DNA from: Paraclostridium dentum
GTDB taxonomy: Bacteria > Bacillota > Clostridia > Peptostreptococcales > Peptostreptococcaceae
Assembly (NCBI RefSeq): GCF_012922555.1
Contig: NZ_WIPK01000002.1
Span: forward strand, 275,134-339,133
Reading direction: 5' to 3'
Length of the DNA: 64,000 nucleotides
The notes under the pieces were generated by a model, which saw nothing but the letters and a program-made list of their open reading frames with translations, was not told the DNA's origin and did no database searches. This document shows positions 1 through 7,986 of the stretch, piece after piece. The number at the start of each line of letters is the position of its first letter. Within the stretch, counting starts at the first letter, position 1. A program made the position numbers and the translations under genes.

Positions 1-42
1 AGTTTAAAATAAATTTGTTTTAGGTTTAAGGGGGAATTTAAA

Positions 43-1326
43 GTGGCAAAAGTAGTAGTTATAGGCGGCGGATGGGCTGGTTGTGCAGCTGCAATATCTG
101 CAAGGAAAGCAGGAGCAGAGGTTACTATTTTAGAAAGAACAGATCTTTTACTAGGGCTTGGGAATGTTGGAGGAATAATGAGAAACAATGGAAGATATAC
201 TGCAACAGAAGAAGCTATAGCCTTAGGAGCAAGTGAACTATTTGAATTAACAGATAAGTATAGTACACACAAAGACATGGATTTTCCAGGGCACAAACAT
301 TCAACTATATATAATGTAACAGAAATTGAAAAACCTGTAAGAGAAAAAATATTAAGTATGGGTATAGAAGTAAGATTTTTCTCTAGAGTTATAGATGTAA
401 AATTAAATGGCAAGAAAATAAAAGCTGTTGTTTTAGAAGATGGGGAGATTATAAATGGAGACTCATTTGTAGAAACAACAGGATCTTCAGGACCTATGGG
501 AAATTGCACTAAGTATGGTAATGGATGTGCTATGTGTGTTTTAAGATGTCCTTCGTTTGGAGGAAGAGTTAGTATAACTAGCAAGTGTGGAATAGAAGAT
601 ATGTATGGAAGAAGAAACACAGGGGAGTTAGGGGCTTTTAGTGGTTCTATGAAGCTATTAAAAGAAAGTTTAAGTGAAGAAATTCAAAAAGATTTAAATG
701 AAAAAGGTTGTGCTGTAATACCTTTACCAGAAGAACTTATAAATACAGAAAAACTTGATATAAAAGTTTGTCAACAGTACTCACTACCTGAGTTTGCTAA
801 GAATTTAATTTTAATAGATACAGGTCATGCAAAATTAATGGCACCGTTCTACCCACTTGAAAAATTAAGAAAAATTCCAGGATTTGAAGGAGCTATAATA
901 GTAGATCCATACTCAGGAGGAAAGGGAAATTCAGTAAGATATTTTTCAGTTGCTCCAAGAGATAACTATATGAGAGTAACAGGACTTGAAAACTTATTTG
1001 TAGGTGGAGAAAAAAGTGGATTCTTTGTAGGTCATACAGAAGCTATATGTACTGGATCTTTAGCTGGGCATAATGCAGCTAGAAATGCTATAGGTATGTA
1101 TTTACTTCAATTACCAACTAATATTGCAATTGGAGACTTTATATCTTATGCTAACCAAGAATTAAAAGAAGAACATGCGGATAGGTTAAAATTTACTTTT
1201 GCAGGAAGTATTTACTTTAATAGAATGAAGGATTTAGGTTTTTATACAATAGATAAAAAAGAAATAGAAACTAGAGTTAAAAAGGCAGGATTAGAAGGGG
1301 TTTTTAATAAAAAAATAATAAAATAA
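43..1326 (+). CDS. FAD-dependent oxidoreductase (GidA/TrmFO-like fold)
   Basis: The 427-residue protein opens with a classic Rossmann FAD/NAD motif (VVVIGGGWAGCAAA, residues 4-17) followed by an acidic strand end (ILER). A cysteine-rich stretch around residues 160-175 (NCTKYGNGCAMCVLRC) and the C-terminal GGEKSGFFVGHTEA and GSLAGHNAARNA segments resemble the FAD-binding parts of the GidA/TrmFO superfamily. The real substrate is unknown; a tRNA-modifying role is possible but not shown. The start is GTG, chosen for the AAGGGGGA ribosome site about 8 bases upstream. A terminator follows directly. Its 3' half is duplicated at 33361-33879 with no indels, so this is the only complete copy in the window. 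Confident on the fold, not on the reaction. Confidence 0.85.
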   Translation: MAKVVVIGGGWAGCAAAISARKAGAEVTILERTDLLLGLGNVGGIMRNNGRYTATEEAIALGASELFELTDKYSTHKDMDFPGHKHSTIYNVTEIEKPVREKILSMGIEVRFFSRVIDVKLNGKKIKAVVLEDGEIINGDSFVETTGSSGPMGNCTKYGNGCAMCVLRCPSFGGRVSITSKCGIEDMYGRRNTGELGAFSGSMKLLKESLSEEIQKDLNEKGCAVIPLPEELINTEKLDIKVCQQYSLPEFAKNLILIDTGHAKLMAPFYPLEKLRKIPGFEGAIIVDPYSGGKGNSVRYFSVAPRDNYMRVTGLENLFVGGEKSGFFVGHTEAICTGSLAGHNAARNAIGMYLLQLPTNIAIGDFISYANQELKEEHADRLKFTFAGSIYFNRMKDLGFYTIDKKEIETRVKKAGLEGVFNKKIIK

Positions 1327-1328
1327 AT

Positions 1329-1358
1329 AAAAGGAGATAACTTTGGTTATCTCCTTTT
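1329..1358 (+). terminator. Bidirectional terminator after the oxidoreductase gene
   Basis: Perfect 13-bp stem (AAAAGGAGATAAC / GTTATCTCCTTTT) with a four-base loop. It sits between the oxidoreductase gene and the convergent small membrane gene and can serve both strands. The same hairpin recurs in the repeat copies at 33868-33897 and about 35952-35986. Confidence 0.85.
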
Positions 1359-1379
1359 ATTTATGATAAAGGATGAAGC

Positions 1380-1646
1380 TTAAAACATAGAAAAGATATC
1401 TAATGCAGCAAACGTAAAACTCACAACTGTATTAAATAAAGAAAAAAACTGTATTATACTATAAAGCTTATAGTTATGGATCATATCATATAAGCTGATA
1501 CATCCAATAGTCAATAAGCCTACAATACTTAAAATAATAATATCAGCAAATATATCAATGCAAATTAAGATTAAAGCAATGATTGCTAACATAGAAGATA
1601 ATGAAAAACATTTAGATAAAGTATAAGTATTTGTTGCACTTTTCAA
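1380..1646 (-). CDS. Small three-helix membrane protein, paralogue 1
   Basis: 88 residues, almost wholly hydrophobic, with about three membrane segments (near residues 15-35, 37-55 and 65-85) and no recognised domain. Translation probably starts at TTG, with AGAGGTGAT at ideal spacing; the same TTG-plus-GGAGGTGATT arrangement is seen in the related genes at 2159, 34360 and 36002. A clear paralogue is at 36002-36262 (shared C-terminal DIFSMF/DVFSMF and central LYD motif), and a stop-interrupted copy is at 33919-34179. Function unknown. The genes lie in tandem on the minus strand, each with its own upstream gap, so they may be separate units rather than one operon. Confidence 0.7.
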   Translation of the reverse strand: MKSATNTYTLSKCFSLSSMLAIIALILICIDIFADIIILSIVGLLTIGCISLYDMIHNYKLYSIIQFFSLFNTVVSFTFAALDIFSMF

Positions 1647-1742
1647 TATAAATCACCTCTATATACTTATATGAAATTATATAAGAGCTAAAACTAAATA
1701 AAATGTATTGAAAAATGGACAAGCACTATAGTAAGTAGAACA

Positions 1743-1976
1743 CTAGTAGTAAAAAATAGAAAATAATCCAGCAACTATAAATACTAGAGCAAAAGGAAAA
1801 GACTTTAAGTCTAATTTTCCAGAATCCTTATAAGCAAAATAAGTTTCATAAGAAAATATAAAACCAAGTAAAAGAGTCACTATACTAGTTAAAGTAATAG
1901 AGTAATTGAAACAGTTATAGATAATCATACAAGTGCAGATAACTTTTAGAGCGTTAAACCTAGACATGCTACTCAA
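1743..1976 (-). CDS. Small membrane protein
   Basis: 77 residues with two or three hydrophobic segments (about residues 10-25, 27-45 and 58-76) separated by a polar YFAYKDSGKLD loop. The start is TTG with AGGAGGTG about 6 bases upstream. It has a size, topology and SYETY/SYDSY central motif resembling the neighbouring gene at 2159-2404, so it is probably a distant member of the same small family. It is absent from the right-hand repeat copy. Function unknown. Confidence 0.6.
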   Translation of the reverse strand: MSSMSRFNALKVICTCMIIYNCFNYSITLTSIVTLLLGFIFSYETYFAYKDSGKLDLKSFPFALVFIVAGLFSIFYY

Positions 1977-2158
1977 TTAAACACCTCCTTAACGTATTCA
2001 ACATAATTGTAGTTAAGGAAATTTCAAATAGCAATATATTAAAAATGATAAAAATTAAATTTAACAAACAAAAAATAAGATGACATAAAAGTTAGTAGTT
2101 TCCTAAAATTTATATCACCTTACTTTTAATTATAAACTATCAAAATCTAAAGAAATAT

Positions 2159-2404
2159 TTATGAAAAGCAAATTAGCGAGAAACCTATAAGTAAGCCCAT
2201 TACAGCAAAAACTATAGATAAGAAGTTTAAAGTATTAAAAGTTTTATAGTGGATATATGAATCATATGAATTTATCAATCCAGCAATGAAAATACCTAGA
2301 CCACCTGAAATGGCAGAACTATGTATTATAGAGAAATAAATAAATACAAAAAATAATACATATAAGAAGCTTCTTAATGGACTTAACTTAGTAATAGTAT
2401 TCAA
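2159..2404 (-). CDS. Small membrane protein, paralogue 2
   Basis: 81 residues: a short basic N-terminus (KLSPLRS), then three hydrophobic stretches (about 12-28, 31-46 and 60-80) around a conserved NSYDSYIHYKTFNTLNF loop. TTG start preceded by AAGGAGGTGATT. A near-identical intact copy is at 34360-34605, with mostly conservative changes, which suggests that both are still selected. No known domain recognised. The repeated context downstream of an oxidoreductase fragment is the only clue to its role. Confidence 0.7.
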   Translation of the reverse strand: MNTITKLSPLRSFLYVLFFVFIYFSIIHSSAISGGLGIFIAGLINSYDSYIHYKTFNTLNFLSIVFAVMGLLIGFSLICFS

Positions 2405-2500
2405 ATAATCACCTCCTTAGATCTTTCAAGTTAATACCAGCTAAGTTTACTTTAAATAGCAACGAAATAAGTATATACAAACAAAGTAGTATTCAAACAC

Positions 2501-2740
2501 AAAAAGGCTTGGGGGCGGCGAGAATTTTCTTGCGAGTTAGTGAAGTAGTAAGTAAATACATAGACGAAACATTAAAGCTCAAGTTTTTAGGATTTTACAA
2601 TAAAGAATCAAAAATAATAAATCAGTATTCAATCAAAAAAGGCACGGGGTGGCAAGATCGTTCTTATGAGCTAGTGAAGTGGTAAATAAATTCATTGACG
2701 AAACGTTAAAGCTCGAGTTCTTTAGAGCTTTACAGTGAAG
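2501..2740 (+). pseudogene. Two tandem ~135-base remnants of a gene 3' end
   Basis: Two diverged copies (from 2501 and from 2635) of a unit that also occurs once at 34702-34806. Translated in one frame the three read SEVVSKYIDETLKLKF, SEVVNKFIDETLKLEF and SEVVNKFIDEMLRIKF; differences fall mostly at third codon positions, so this was coding DNA. The preceding part (SYELVK-like) lies in another frame, so each copy carries a frameshift, and two copies end at the same LQ-stop. The parent protein was not identified. Confidence 0.55.
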
Positions 2741-2797
2741 GAAAGGAATATATTTATCATGAACGCCCACCTAACTAAGAAAAAAGGGGGATATATT

Positions 2798-3751
2798 ATG
2801 GCAGTTTTCAGACAAGTACACATAGATTTTTGGCAAGATGGTTTTGTATTAGATTTAACACCAGAAGAGAAATACTTCTACTTATATCTAATGACTAACA
2901 GCAAAACTACTCAATGTGGAGTTTATGAACTTCCAAGAAGAATAATAGAAACTGAAACAGGATACAACAGAGAAACAGTTGAAAAACTTTTAGATAGATT
3001 TGAAGGCTATAAAAAGATAGTCTATGATAAATCTTCAAATGAGATATTTATAAATAACTGGGTTAAATACAATAAGATAGTTAGCCCAAAAGTTAAAAAA
3101 TGCGTAGAAAAAGAGTTAAAAGAAATTAAAAGTCAAACTTTAATAAATCTATTTTTAAATGAATGTAATAAGTATGGATACAGTATCGATACCCCTATCA
3201 AAAAAGTGGACAACTATTTAAATACAGTATCGATACCCATGACCAAACTTGAAAGCAACTTAGATAACCACTATGGGGAAGAAAAAGAAAAACAAAAAGA
3301 AAAAGAAGAAGAAAAATACATAAATAAAGATGTAGGTATGGATATGTGTGTAAAAGAAGATGTATCTAAATATGCAAAACTATATGAGCAAAACATAGGA
3401 CTTATTAATGGAATTGTAGCAGAGTGGTTAATTGAAATTAGTGAAACTATAGATAGTAGATTATTTAAAAGAGCTATAGAAATAGCAACAGATAATGGAA
3501 GGTGTAATAAGGGATATGTTAACGGAATTATAAAACAATGGATAGAAAAAAACATAAAGACTTTTGAAGATTTAAAAGCTTATGAAATTGGAAGAACAAA
3601 TCAAGGGGGAAATGAAAATGGAGCACCTATCAATGAGCATGGAAAATCTAAGTATCAAAAAGATGCTAACTCAGAGGACTCAAACATTTATAGAAAGCCA
3701 ACAGAAGAAGAACTTAGAGAAATCAGAGAATTCATTGAGGGAGAAAACTAA
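2798..3751 (+). CDS. DnaD-like phage replication initiator / replisome organiser
   Basis: About 317 residues from the chosen ATG, which has AAAAAGGGGG 7 bases upstream; the 21 codons further upstream lack a ribosome site. The N-terminal half (VHIDFWQDGFVLDLTPEEKYFYLYLMTN, then RRIIETETGYNRETVEKLL) is the winged-helix part typical of phage replisome organisers. A low-complexity Lys/Glu linker follows (about residues 170-187), then a C-terminal DnaD-type domain ending in NGIIKQWIEKNIKT. It overlaps the dnaC-like gene, the usual initiator-plus-loader pair of Gram-positive prophages. Two DNA-level repeats lie inside it. It is probably a prophage relic gene, since no other phage structural genes are nearby. 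Confidence 0.85.
   Translation: MAVFRQVHIDFWQDGFVLDLTPEEKYFYLYLMTNSKTTQCGVYELPRRIIETETGYNRETVEKLLDRFEGYKKIVYDKSSNEIFINNWVKYNKIVSPKVKKCVEKELKEIKSQTLINLFLNECNKYGYSIDTPIKKVDNYLNTVSIPMTKLESNLDNHYGEEKEKQKEKEEEKYINKDVGMDMCVKEDVSKYAKLYEQNIGLINGIVAEWLIEISETIDSRLFKRAIEIATDNGRCNKGYVNGIIKQWIEKNIKTFEDLKAYEIGRTNQGGNENGAPINEHGKSKYQKDANSEDSNIYRKPTEEELREIREFIEGEN
3178..3238. repeat. Pair of iteron-like 17-bp repeats inside the initiator gene
   Basis: ATACAGTATCGATACCC occurs at 3178-3194 and again at 3222-3238, 44 bases apart. Each contains the perfect palindrome GTATCGATAC. The two copies are read in different codon frames (YSIDTP versus NTVSIP), so conservation is at the DNA level. Phage origins often lie inside the initiator gene, as in lambda O, so this may be a replication origin. 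Confidence 0.5.
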
Positions 3752-4421
3752 ATATAGATGCAATAAGTGTAGAGATTTAACATTTATAATTGAAGGGGAT
3801 GTGGCAGTTCCTTGTGAATGTAGAGAATTAAGAGAAGCTGAAGAGATTTTAAAATCAAGTGGTATAAGTGATGAATTTAGGAAAAAGACTTTTGAAAGCT
3901 TCGATTATGCATATGATATTCAAGTCGTAGAAGCTTATAAAAAAGCTAATAAATATGTTAATAGCTTTAATGAAATTAAAGATACTAGAAATAACTCAAT
4001 AATGTTTTTAGGACAAGTAGGTTCAGGAAAAACTCATTTATCATTAGCGATTGCAAATAAGCTAATGGATAATTGTGTTGGAGTTTTATATATGTCTTAT
4101 CAAGAAGCTATAACTAGTATTAAACAAAATGTAATGGACAGTGAAGAATATGAAAGGATTATTGTTAGATACAAAAGAGCTAAGGTGCTTTTAATAGATG
4201 ACTTATTTAACGGAAGTATTACTAAGAGTGATATAAATATTATGCTTGAGATTATTAATTTTAGATATTTTAATAATTTGCCAGTTATAGTTAGTTGTGA
4301 AAGAGAAGTTGAAGAGCTTTTGGATATTGATGAAGCGGTGGGGAGTAGGTTGATTGAAATGAGTAGGGGCAGTGTTGTGGAGTTTAAGGGTAGTAAGCTT
4401 AATTATAGGGTTTATGTATGA
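3735..4421 (+). CDS. DnaC-like helicase loader (AAA+ ATPase)
   Basis: About 228 residues. A four-cysteine zinc site (YRCNKCRD ... VPCECREL) leads into an AAA+ domain with Walker A GQVGSGKTHLS, Walker B VLLIDDLFN and an arginine-finger region near EAVGSRLIEM. It would load the replicative helicase at an origin bound by the DnaD-like partner. Start: the TTG at 3735 gives LREKTKYRCNKC and overlaps the upstream gene by 17 bases, consistent with translational coupling; longer in-frame starts would lie deep inside the initiator gene. Two decayed copies follow at 5148-5640 and about 9610-9730. Confidence 0.85.
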   Translation: MREKTKYRCNKCRDLTFIIEGDVAVPCECRELREAEEILKSSGISDEFRKKTFESFDYAYDIQVVEAYKKANKYVNSFNEIKDTRNNSIMFLGQVGSGKTHLSLAIANKLMDNCVGVLYMSYQEAITSIKQNVMDSEEYERIIVRYKRAKVLLIDDLFNGSITKSDINIMLEIINFRYFNNLPVIVSCEREVEELLDIDEAVGSRLIEMSRGSVVEFKGSKLNYRVYV

Positions 4422-4451
4422 GATAATTAAATGTAATAATAGTGTTTTATA

Positions 4452-4487
4452 TACAGATTCTAATCATCTAGATAATTAGAATCTGTA
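4452..4487. terminator. Hairpin between convergent genes
   Basis: 13-bp perfect inverted repeat (TACAGATTCTAAT / ATTAGAATCTGTA) with a 10-base loop. It lies after the dnaC-like gene and overlaps the last codons of the convergent membrane protein gene, so the hairpin also encodes the C-terminal residues SNYLDD. A T-run is weak, so termination is inferred from position. Confidence 0.5.
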
Positions 4488-5020
4488 ACATTGCCATTCT
4501 TATCGTAATAAATATAGTTCTTAACTGATGGCATTTCATCACGTTTAAAAGGGTCATAACCTCCGTTACCGTAATCTTCAGAAATCCTCAATTGATTACC
4601 CATTATAAATGGATTTTTATAGTCATAATAATCCACTGTTACTTGGAGAAAACTGTTAACTGAAGCTACCATTTTATTTCCGTTTTTATATACAAAATGT
4701 TGTGGACCAGCAAAAGCAATTATAACAAATGAAAATAATAGAGTTAGAATCATCATTATAACTATAATTAAAATACTTAATCTATTTAGAATTAATAATA
4801 GAAGGTCGAAAGATTTTCTATTTTTAAGGTCATTTAAAAAGTTAATAGTTATTACAAAGATGGATAAAAATATAATTGTTAATGTCATAATAAAAGTATT
4901 ATTAACAATATGAGTATAAGTAAGATTGTGCAAATTGAGATAATATCTTGAAGATGCATAAATAACCACTAATAATATTAGTAATATTATTAGTTTTAAA
5001 AAAATATTTTTTTTATTCAT
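4460..5020 (-). CDS. Membrane protein with extracytoplasmic C-terminal domain, unknown function
   Basis: 186 residues. Three hydrophobic segments (about residues 8-24, 40-58 and 80-105) are followed by a soluble tail of about 80 residues rich in Tyr, Asn and Asp (VTVDYYDYKNPF, YGNGGYDPFKRDEM), predicted to be outside the cell. The start ATG has a GGGG ribosome site about 7 bases upstream. No family recognised. It is an isolated gene between the two dnaC-like copies, and its base composition is like its surroundings. Confidence 0.6.
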   Translation of the reverse strand: MNKKNIFLKLIILLILLVVIYASSRYYLNLHNLTYTHIVNNTFIMTLTIIFLSIFVITINFLNDLKNRKSFDLLLLILNRLSILIIVIMMILTLLFSFVIIAFAGPQHFVYKNGNKMVASVNSFLQVTVDYYDYKNPFIMGNQLRISEDYGNGGYDPFKRDEMPSVKNYIYYDKNGNVTDSNYLDD

Positions 5021-5057
5021 ATATATAACCCCTAACGAATTAGTATAGTTAATAGCA

Positions 5058-5105
5058 AAACTTAAACAAAATTAAATATTCATTTTGTTTAAGTTTAATT
5101 TTTTT
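5058..5105 (+). terminator. Strong terminator-like hairpin
   Basis: 14-bp perfect stem (AAACTTAAACAAAA / TTTTGTTTAAGTTT) followed by a T-run on the plus strand. It sits just upstream of a minus-strand gene, and no plus-strand gene ends here. It may be a leftover of a lost gene or the end of a small plus-strand RNA. Confidence 0.6.
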
Positions 5106-5147
5106 GATGTTGCACATTTAAGTATAACATAAATTTATCACCTTAAT

Positions 5148-5640
5148 ATGGGAAAAAATTGTTATGTAAATAGATTCAATGATATTAAAAATACTAGAAA
5201 CAACTTCATTATGTTTTTAGGACAAGTAGGTTTAGGGGAAGAACATTTATCACTAGCGATTGCAAATAAGCTAATGGATAATTGTGTTGGTGTTTTATAT
5301 ATGACTTATAGAGAAGTTATAACTAGGATTAAGCAAAATGTAATGGATAGTGAATAGTATGAAAGGATTATTGGTAGATATGAAAGATCTAAGGTACTTT
5401 TAATAGATGACTTGTTTAAGGATAATATTACTAAGAGCGATATAAATATTATATTTGAGATTGTTAATTTTAGATATTTTAATAATTTGCTATTTATAGT
5501 GAGCTGTGAAAAGGAAGCTGAAGAACTTTTGGATATTGATGAAGTGGAGGGAAACAGGTTGATTTAAATAAGCAAAGGTTGTATTGTTGAACTTAGTGAT
5601 AGGAACTTGTAGATATGTTTATACTATGAAATAAAATTAT
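5148..5640 (+). pseudogene. Decayed second copy of the dnaC-like loader
   Basis: The stretch translates to a close relative of the intact loader at 3735-4421, starting near its residue 75 (YVNRFNDIKNTRNNF). It is interrupted by in-frame stops after NVMDSE and after EGNRLI, and by a further stop near the end. The Walker A motif is ruined (GQVGSGKTHLS has become GQVGLGEEHLS). The N-terminal zinc-binding part is missing. It is therefore a duplicated, truncated and inactive gene. Confidence 0.85.
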
Positions 5641-5936
5641 AGATACTGGGAAATAGGGAAGAAAGTGATTTATAAATTTTTCACATCCTAATTCAAAAAA
5701 ACATAATGTTAAAATGTTTCATAAAAATAAATATTTTATTAAAGATAATATAAAACTTATACTTATATAAATATAGTATTTAGAGTAAGTAATAGCGAAC
5801 CGTATTACAAGTAACAGAGCGCAATTTGATAAATTAATAGGTTGTATAGGAATAGATTTAAACGTATGACTAAAGGTATTTTTATGTAACTTTATAGAAA
5901 CTATTTATATATTATGATATAATAATGGTATAATAT
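5641..5936. other. Non-coding stretch
   Basis: AT-rich, with no credible open frame on either strand. Its right end carries two TATAAT boxes (about 5917-5922 and 5930-5935) that could serve as a promoter for the tRNA-like element that follows. Confidence 0.4.
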
Positions 5937-6007
5937 GGGGCGATGGTGTAATGGTAAAAACACACTGAAGATCAGAATAATAGTTAGGTTCGATTCCTAA
6001 CCGCCAA
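5937..6007 (+). pseudogene. tRNA-like relic with shortened anticodon arm
   Basis: The sequence folds into most of a tRNA. A GTGT/ACAC D-stem closes a loop containing AATGGTA, and a perfect TTAGG/CCTAA T-stem closes the canonical TTCGATT loop. The acceptor stem pairs only in part (four of seven positions). The anticodon arm is reduced to CTGA-AGA-TCAG, a 4-bp stem with a 3-base loop, so no normal anticodon loop exists. A TATAAT box lies immediately upstream. It is read as a tRNA pseudogene, perhaps left by an integration event. A functional tRNA mimic is an open alternative, given the HEPN gene that follows. Confidence 0.6.
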
Positions 6008-6068
6008 AGGCTATAATTATTAAGAAGATTGTAGTTTTTGGCGATTAGGAAATCTAAATGAGGTAGAT

Positions 6069-6788
6069 ATGTATCATAAGCATTGTGAGAATTTGAGGTA
6101 TCTTAAAAAAGGAATAGATGTATTGAAGTTAGATTTAAATCAAAGTATATCTCAAGAAGATGAAATTAAAATAAATATATATAATAAACTTTTATCCGCT
6201 TTAGTTACAAGCTGGGCTGAAGTTAGGGTTTTAAAACTTGTGAATGAACCAAATGGATTTACTGAACTTGAAAAAAATTTTATTGAGGATAAAAAACTAA
6301 GTTTAGAGCAAAAATGGAAAAAATCATTGAAAATAGCAATATGTAAAGCATATGGCATTAACTATCTAACACCTAATAATAAATTAATTAAAGATAATAT
6401 TGTTGAAGCCAATCTTAGTGGGGATATGAAAATTAAATTTAAAGAGCTTAAAGATATAATTGATAAAGATTTAGTCCCATCAATAAACATAAGAAATAAA
6501 ATAGCACATGGTCAGTGGAGGTATCCAATATCTAATGACTTCAAAAGTGTTAATATTGAATTAGAAGATGAATTTTATAATGAAAATATAATTATATTTT
6601 CATATAGAATTAATGTATTTGAAAAATTATCTCGAATTATTCATGATTTATGTGTATCAAGGCCAACATTTGAAAGGGACTTTGATAGATTATTTGCAAA
6701 TATAAGATCTGAAAGAGGTCGTAATCACATAAAAACATACGAAAAACATTGTAGACAAAAAATTGAGAAATATAAGAGAAGAAGATAG
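6069..6788 (+). CDS. HEPN-domain protein (possible RNase)
   Basis: 239 residues, helical and charged. The segment VPSINIRNKIAHGQWRYP (about residues 140-157) contains the RNKIAH form of the HEPN R-x4-H motif, in the LV-x-RN-x-IAHG context of MAE_28990/MAE_18760-like HEPN proteins. Many HEPN proteins are metal-independent RNases acting in toxin-antitoxin and anti-phage systems; activity here is inference. The C-terminus is strongly basic (KHCRQKIEKYKRRR), suiting RNA binding. The ATG follows GAGGTAG. A tRNA-like relic ends about 60 bases upstream and a terminator follows, so it looks monocistronic. No MNT-type nucleotidyltransferase partner is adjacent. Confidence 0.7.
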   Translation: MYHKHCENLRYLKKGIDVLKLDLNQSISQEDEIKINIYNKLLSALVTSWAEVRVLKLVNEPNGFTELEKNFIEDKKLSLEQKWKKSLKIAICKAYGINYLTPNNKLIKDNIVEANLSGDMKIKFKELKDIIDKDLVPSINIRNKIAHGQWRYPISNDFKSVNIELEDEFYNENIIIFSYRINVFEKLSRIIHDLCVSRPTFERDFDRLFANIRSERGRNHIKTYEKHCRQKIEKYKRRR

Positions 6789-6828
6789 ATTAGTAATTTA
6801 GAATAATAGTTTTTAGAATAAAATAGAT

Positions 6829-6858
6829 AACCGTATCATTTACTTATGATACGGTTTT
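6829..6858 (+). terminator. Terminator after HEPN gene
   Basis: 11-bp perfect stem (AACCGTATCAT / ATGATACGGTT), six-base loop and a T-run, about 40 bases past the HEPN stop codon. Confidence 0.85.
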
Positions 6859-7118
6859 TGCAAATACGGAAATAATAGTATATATTATATTGAGATAACT
6901 ATATAAGCATTTTGTTTATAGAATGGTGGGAAGTTAATTTAATACAACATAGTAGATATAGCAATTTAAATAAAGAATAGACAAGAAGCTATTTTAAGAG
7001 AGTATAATTGTAAAAGGTGATGATATAGAGATAATTAAGTGGGATGAATAGGTATAATAAAAGTATAAAGTAATTTAAAGGTAAATAGGTATTTGTAGTT
7101 GATATGGAGGATTTATAA
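6859..7118. other. Non-coding stretch
   Basis: No intact gene. A short stretch near 6985-7030 reads RQEAILREYNCKR before two stops, possibly a scrap of a phage gene. The right end carries the ATATGGAGG ribosome site of the next gene. Confidence 0.3.
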
Positions 7119-7763
7119 ATGCAAATAAAAGATTATATTACAATAACAATTTCATTGGCTGCTTTGTTTTTTTCATTTTGTAGCGTATTATTTACTTTTT
7201 TAAATTTTAGAAGAACTACAACAAGATTAAAATTTGAACAGTTGCAATTCTTACCTAATCCCTTATCAAATAGGGCTCGACCTAATATTTTATATTTATA
7301 TGGGGAGCAAAATCCAGACTTGTGGACTGTTGCTCCTATATTTTATTTGGTTATATATATAAAAATAAATAATTTAAGTCATACAGGGATTACAATAAAT
7401 AATTTTATTATTAACAATAAGTTTTTGGTTTCAAAATTCAATACAGAAAAGCTAGAAAAAGAGCTTACACTTAGTTATTTTTCTAGTAAGGAATCTGAAA
7501 TTAGAGATTTAAAAAACTATGGGTATGTGATTCCGGTGGATTTAACTACTTTAAGACCTTATGATTATGATTTTATAAGTATAGGGGATAGAATAGAATC
7601 TAAATCTAGTATAGAGGGTGTAATAATCATTTCGGGAAATCGAGATTTATATATGTCTGTTGATGAAGGTATCAATAAATTGACTATTGTAACACCTGAT
7701 AAAAAATTTGATAATTATATAGAAATTGACAAAACGGTCATACCTAAGGTCAATAAAAGTTAA
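7119..7763 (+). CDS. Membrane-anchored protein of unknown function
   Basis: 214 residues. One N-terminal transmembrane helix (about residues 8-28: ITISLAALFFSFCSVLFTFL) is followed by a basic FRRTTTR segment and a soluble domain rich in beta-strand-like sequence (YLVIYIKINNLSHTGITINNF; IEGVIIISG). With the positive charges just after the helix, the domain is probably cytoplasmic. The start ATG has GGAGG 8 bases upstream. I do not recognise the family. It lies between the HEPN and RES genes on the same strand but is separated by more than 200 bases on each side, so co-transcription is uncertain. Confidence 0.55.
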   Translation: MQIKDYITITISLAALFFSFCSVLFTFLNFRRTTTRLKFEQLQFLPNPLSNRARPNILYLYGEQNPDLWTVAPIFYLVIYIKINNLSHTGITINNFIINNKFLVSKFNTEKLEKELTLSYFSSKESEIRDLKNYGYVIPVDLTTLRPYDYDFISIGDRIESKSSIEGVIIISGNRDLYMSVDEGINKLTIVTPDKKFDNYIEIDKTVIPKVNKS

Positions 7764-7986
7764 TTTATAGATATTTTAGTGGATAGTAGAATTTTAACTA
7801 ATTATTTAGTGGCTGAATATGTCAAATGTAGAAATCGTTAAATTCCAGTTTACTATACCAAGAAAAATGAGCATAGCCTTTATATGCTAACATATATAGG
7901 TATAGATAGAATATAGCAAAAAATAAATATACATTATAATTAAGACACATATTGTAACCAATTTTAAAATAAGGGAGGGACAATTC

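Larger units (their letters stand above)
822..2605. repeat. Left copy of long direct repeat (oxidoreductase 3' half plus small membrane genes)
   Basis: Identity with the right copy starts abruptly at AGGTCATGCAAAATTAATGG (822 here, 33361 there), a constant offset of 32,539 bases through the whole coding part. Similarity continues through the terminator, the first small membrane gene, the third small membrane gene and one 135-base fragment unit. The right copy lacks about 340 bases here (roughly 1695-2035, holding the second small membrane gene). The coding part is nearly identical, while the downstream part has drifted more. Confidence 0.9.

Noticed and set aside
2501-2740. Possible riboswitch or conserved RNA in the repeated ~135-base units
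   Set aside because: Some copies can form small hairpins, but substitutions follow codon third positions and give a conserved peptide, so a broken coding gene explains them better. No match to c-di-GMP or other riboswitch cores could be seen.
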